The translations under genes and the position numbers were made by a program. From an uncultured Clostridia bacterium (GTDB lineage: Bacteria; Bacillota; Clostridia; Christensenellales; Aristaeellaceae): a stretch of 6,522 nucleotides of DNA. Below, in pieces: positions 6,029 through 6,522 of the stretch (position 1 is its first letter; every line of letters starts with the position of its first letter). The stretch covers positions 1 to 6,522 of the forward strand of contig CALNAU010000242.1 in NCBI GenBank assembly GCA_937874275.1, read 5' to 3'. The notes under the pieces are model-generated. The model saw only the letters and a program-made list of their open reading frames with translations, had not been told where the DNA came from and ran no database searches.

Positions 6029-6522
6029 TTACTTGTTCTTGTAGTGCTCGTAGCGCTTGCTCACTTCGTCCCAGTTGACGGTGTTCCACCAGGTGGACAG
6101 GTACTCGGGCCTGCGGTTTTGGTACTTGAGGTAGTAGGCGTGCTCCCACACATCCACACCCAGCAGGGGATACTTGCCTTCGGTGATGGGGTTGTCCTGA
6201 TTAGGGGTCTTGACCACGGCCAGCTTGCCGCCGTCCAGCACCAGCCAGGCCCAGCCGGAGCCGAACTGCGTCTTGCCCGCGTTCTCCAGCTCCTCCTTGA
6301 ACTTGTCAAAGCTGCCGAACGCCTCGTCAATCTTCTTGGCCAGCTCGCCCTGCGGCTTGCCGCGGCCACCGGGGGCCATAATATCCCAGAAGATGCTGTG
6401 GTTGTAGTGGCCGCCGCCGTTGTTGCGCACGGCTGTACGGATATTCTCGGGCACATCCTTCAGGTTTTTGACCACTTCCTCAATATCCTGGTCGGCAAAC
6501 TTGGTGCCTTCCACGGCCTTGT
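6029..6522 (-). CDS. sodA: Superoxide dismutase, Mn/Fe family (Mn-type), 5' end outside window
   Basis: This enzyme converts superoxide to oxygen and hydrogen peroxide in the cytoplasm, protecting iron-sulphur enzymes from oxidative damage. The gene runs off the window edge: 163 complete codons are visible of a family norm near 200-210, so about 40 N-terminal residues, including the first metal-binding histidine, are missing. Counting from the first complete codon, the remaining ligands are His41 (GGGHYNHSIFW, 35-45), Asp123 and His127 (DVWEHAYYLKYQNRRPEY). Gln108 in TPNQDNP, together with the double glycine before HYNHS, is the pattern of Mn enzymes rather than Fe enzymes; a cambialistic enzyme is not excluded. 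The GTG at 6514 is an internal Val codon (KAVEGTKF), not a start. The gene lies on the same strand as deoB-punA, 172 bp away. Its promoter is outside the window. Confidence 0.95.
   Translation of the reverse strand, partial: KAVEGTKFADQDIEEVVKNLKDVPENIRTAVRNNGGGHYNHSIFWDIMAPGGRGKPQGELAKKIDEAFGSFDKFKEELENAGKTQFGSGWAWLVLDGGKLAVVKTPNQDNPITEGKYPLLGVDVWEHAYYLKYQNRRPEYLSTWWNTVNWDEVSKRYEHYKNK

Noticed and set aside
1..6522. An undescribed multi-gene system, mobile element or CRISPR array
   Set aside because: Every coding stretch belongs to a well-known housekeeping family, the gaps are short (under 320 bp) and accounted for, and no direct-repeat array, terminal inverted repeat or transposase is present.

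Overview
This is an ordinary housekeeping stretch of a GC-rich genome, most likely a member of the Bacillota (Firmicutes), probably a high-GC Clostridia-type lineage. The evidence for that is a tRNA-sensing T-box leader in front of pheST, strong GGAGG ribosome binding sites throughout, a Clostridia-style four-cysteine segment in PheS, and a phosphopentomutase/purine nucleoside phosphorylase pair of the kind found in that phylum. Species cannot be named from the sequence. I found no mobile element, CRISPR array, tRNA or rRNA gene, and no sign of an undescribed system.

Left half (1-3807, plus strand): a consensus-like promoter (TTGACA, extended -10) starts a leader of about 250 nt. The leader carries a T-box riboswitch with a UUC (Phe) specifier and ends in an intrinsic terminator. 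It controls pheS (342 aa) and pheT (797 aa), the alpha and beta subunits of phenylalanyl-tRNA synthetase. When uncharged tRNA-Phe accumulates, the antiterminator should form and the synthetase operon is read. The operon ends at a perfect 15-bp hairpin flanked by A and T runs.

Right half (3772-6522, minus strand): deoB (phosphopentomutase) and punA (purine nucleoside phosphorylase) form a two-gene operon with only 1 nt between them, transcribed toward pheT. The two enzymes act consecutively: PunA splits purine (deoxy)nucleosides into base plus (deoxy)ribose-1-phosphate, and DeoB isomerises that to the 5-phosphate for central metabolism. The hairpin at 3772-3806 can terminate both converging operons. 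A promoter with a very short leader precedes deoB, with a 14-bp perfect palindrome upstream of it. Beyond that, on the same strand, is the 3' part of a Mn-type superoxide dismutase gene cut by the window edge. A strong GC hairpin without a U-tract follows its stop codon.

Long open frames antisense to pheS, punA and deoB are by-products of the high GC content and are not annotated.
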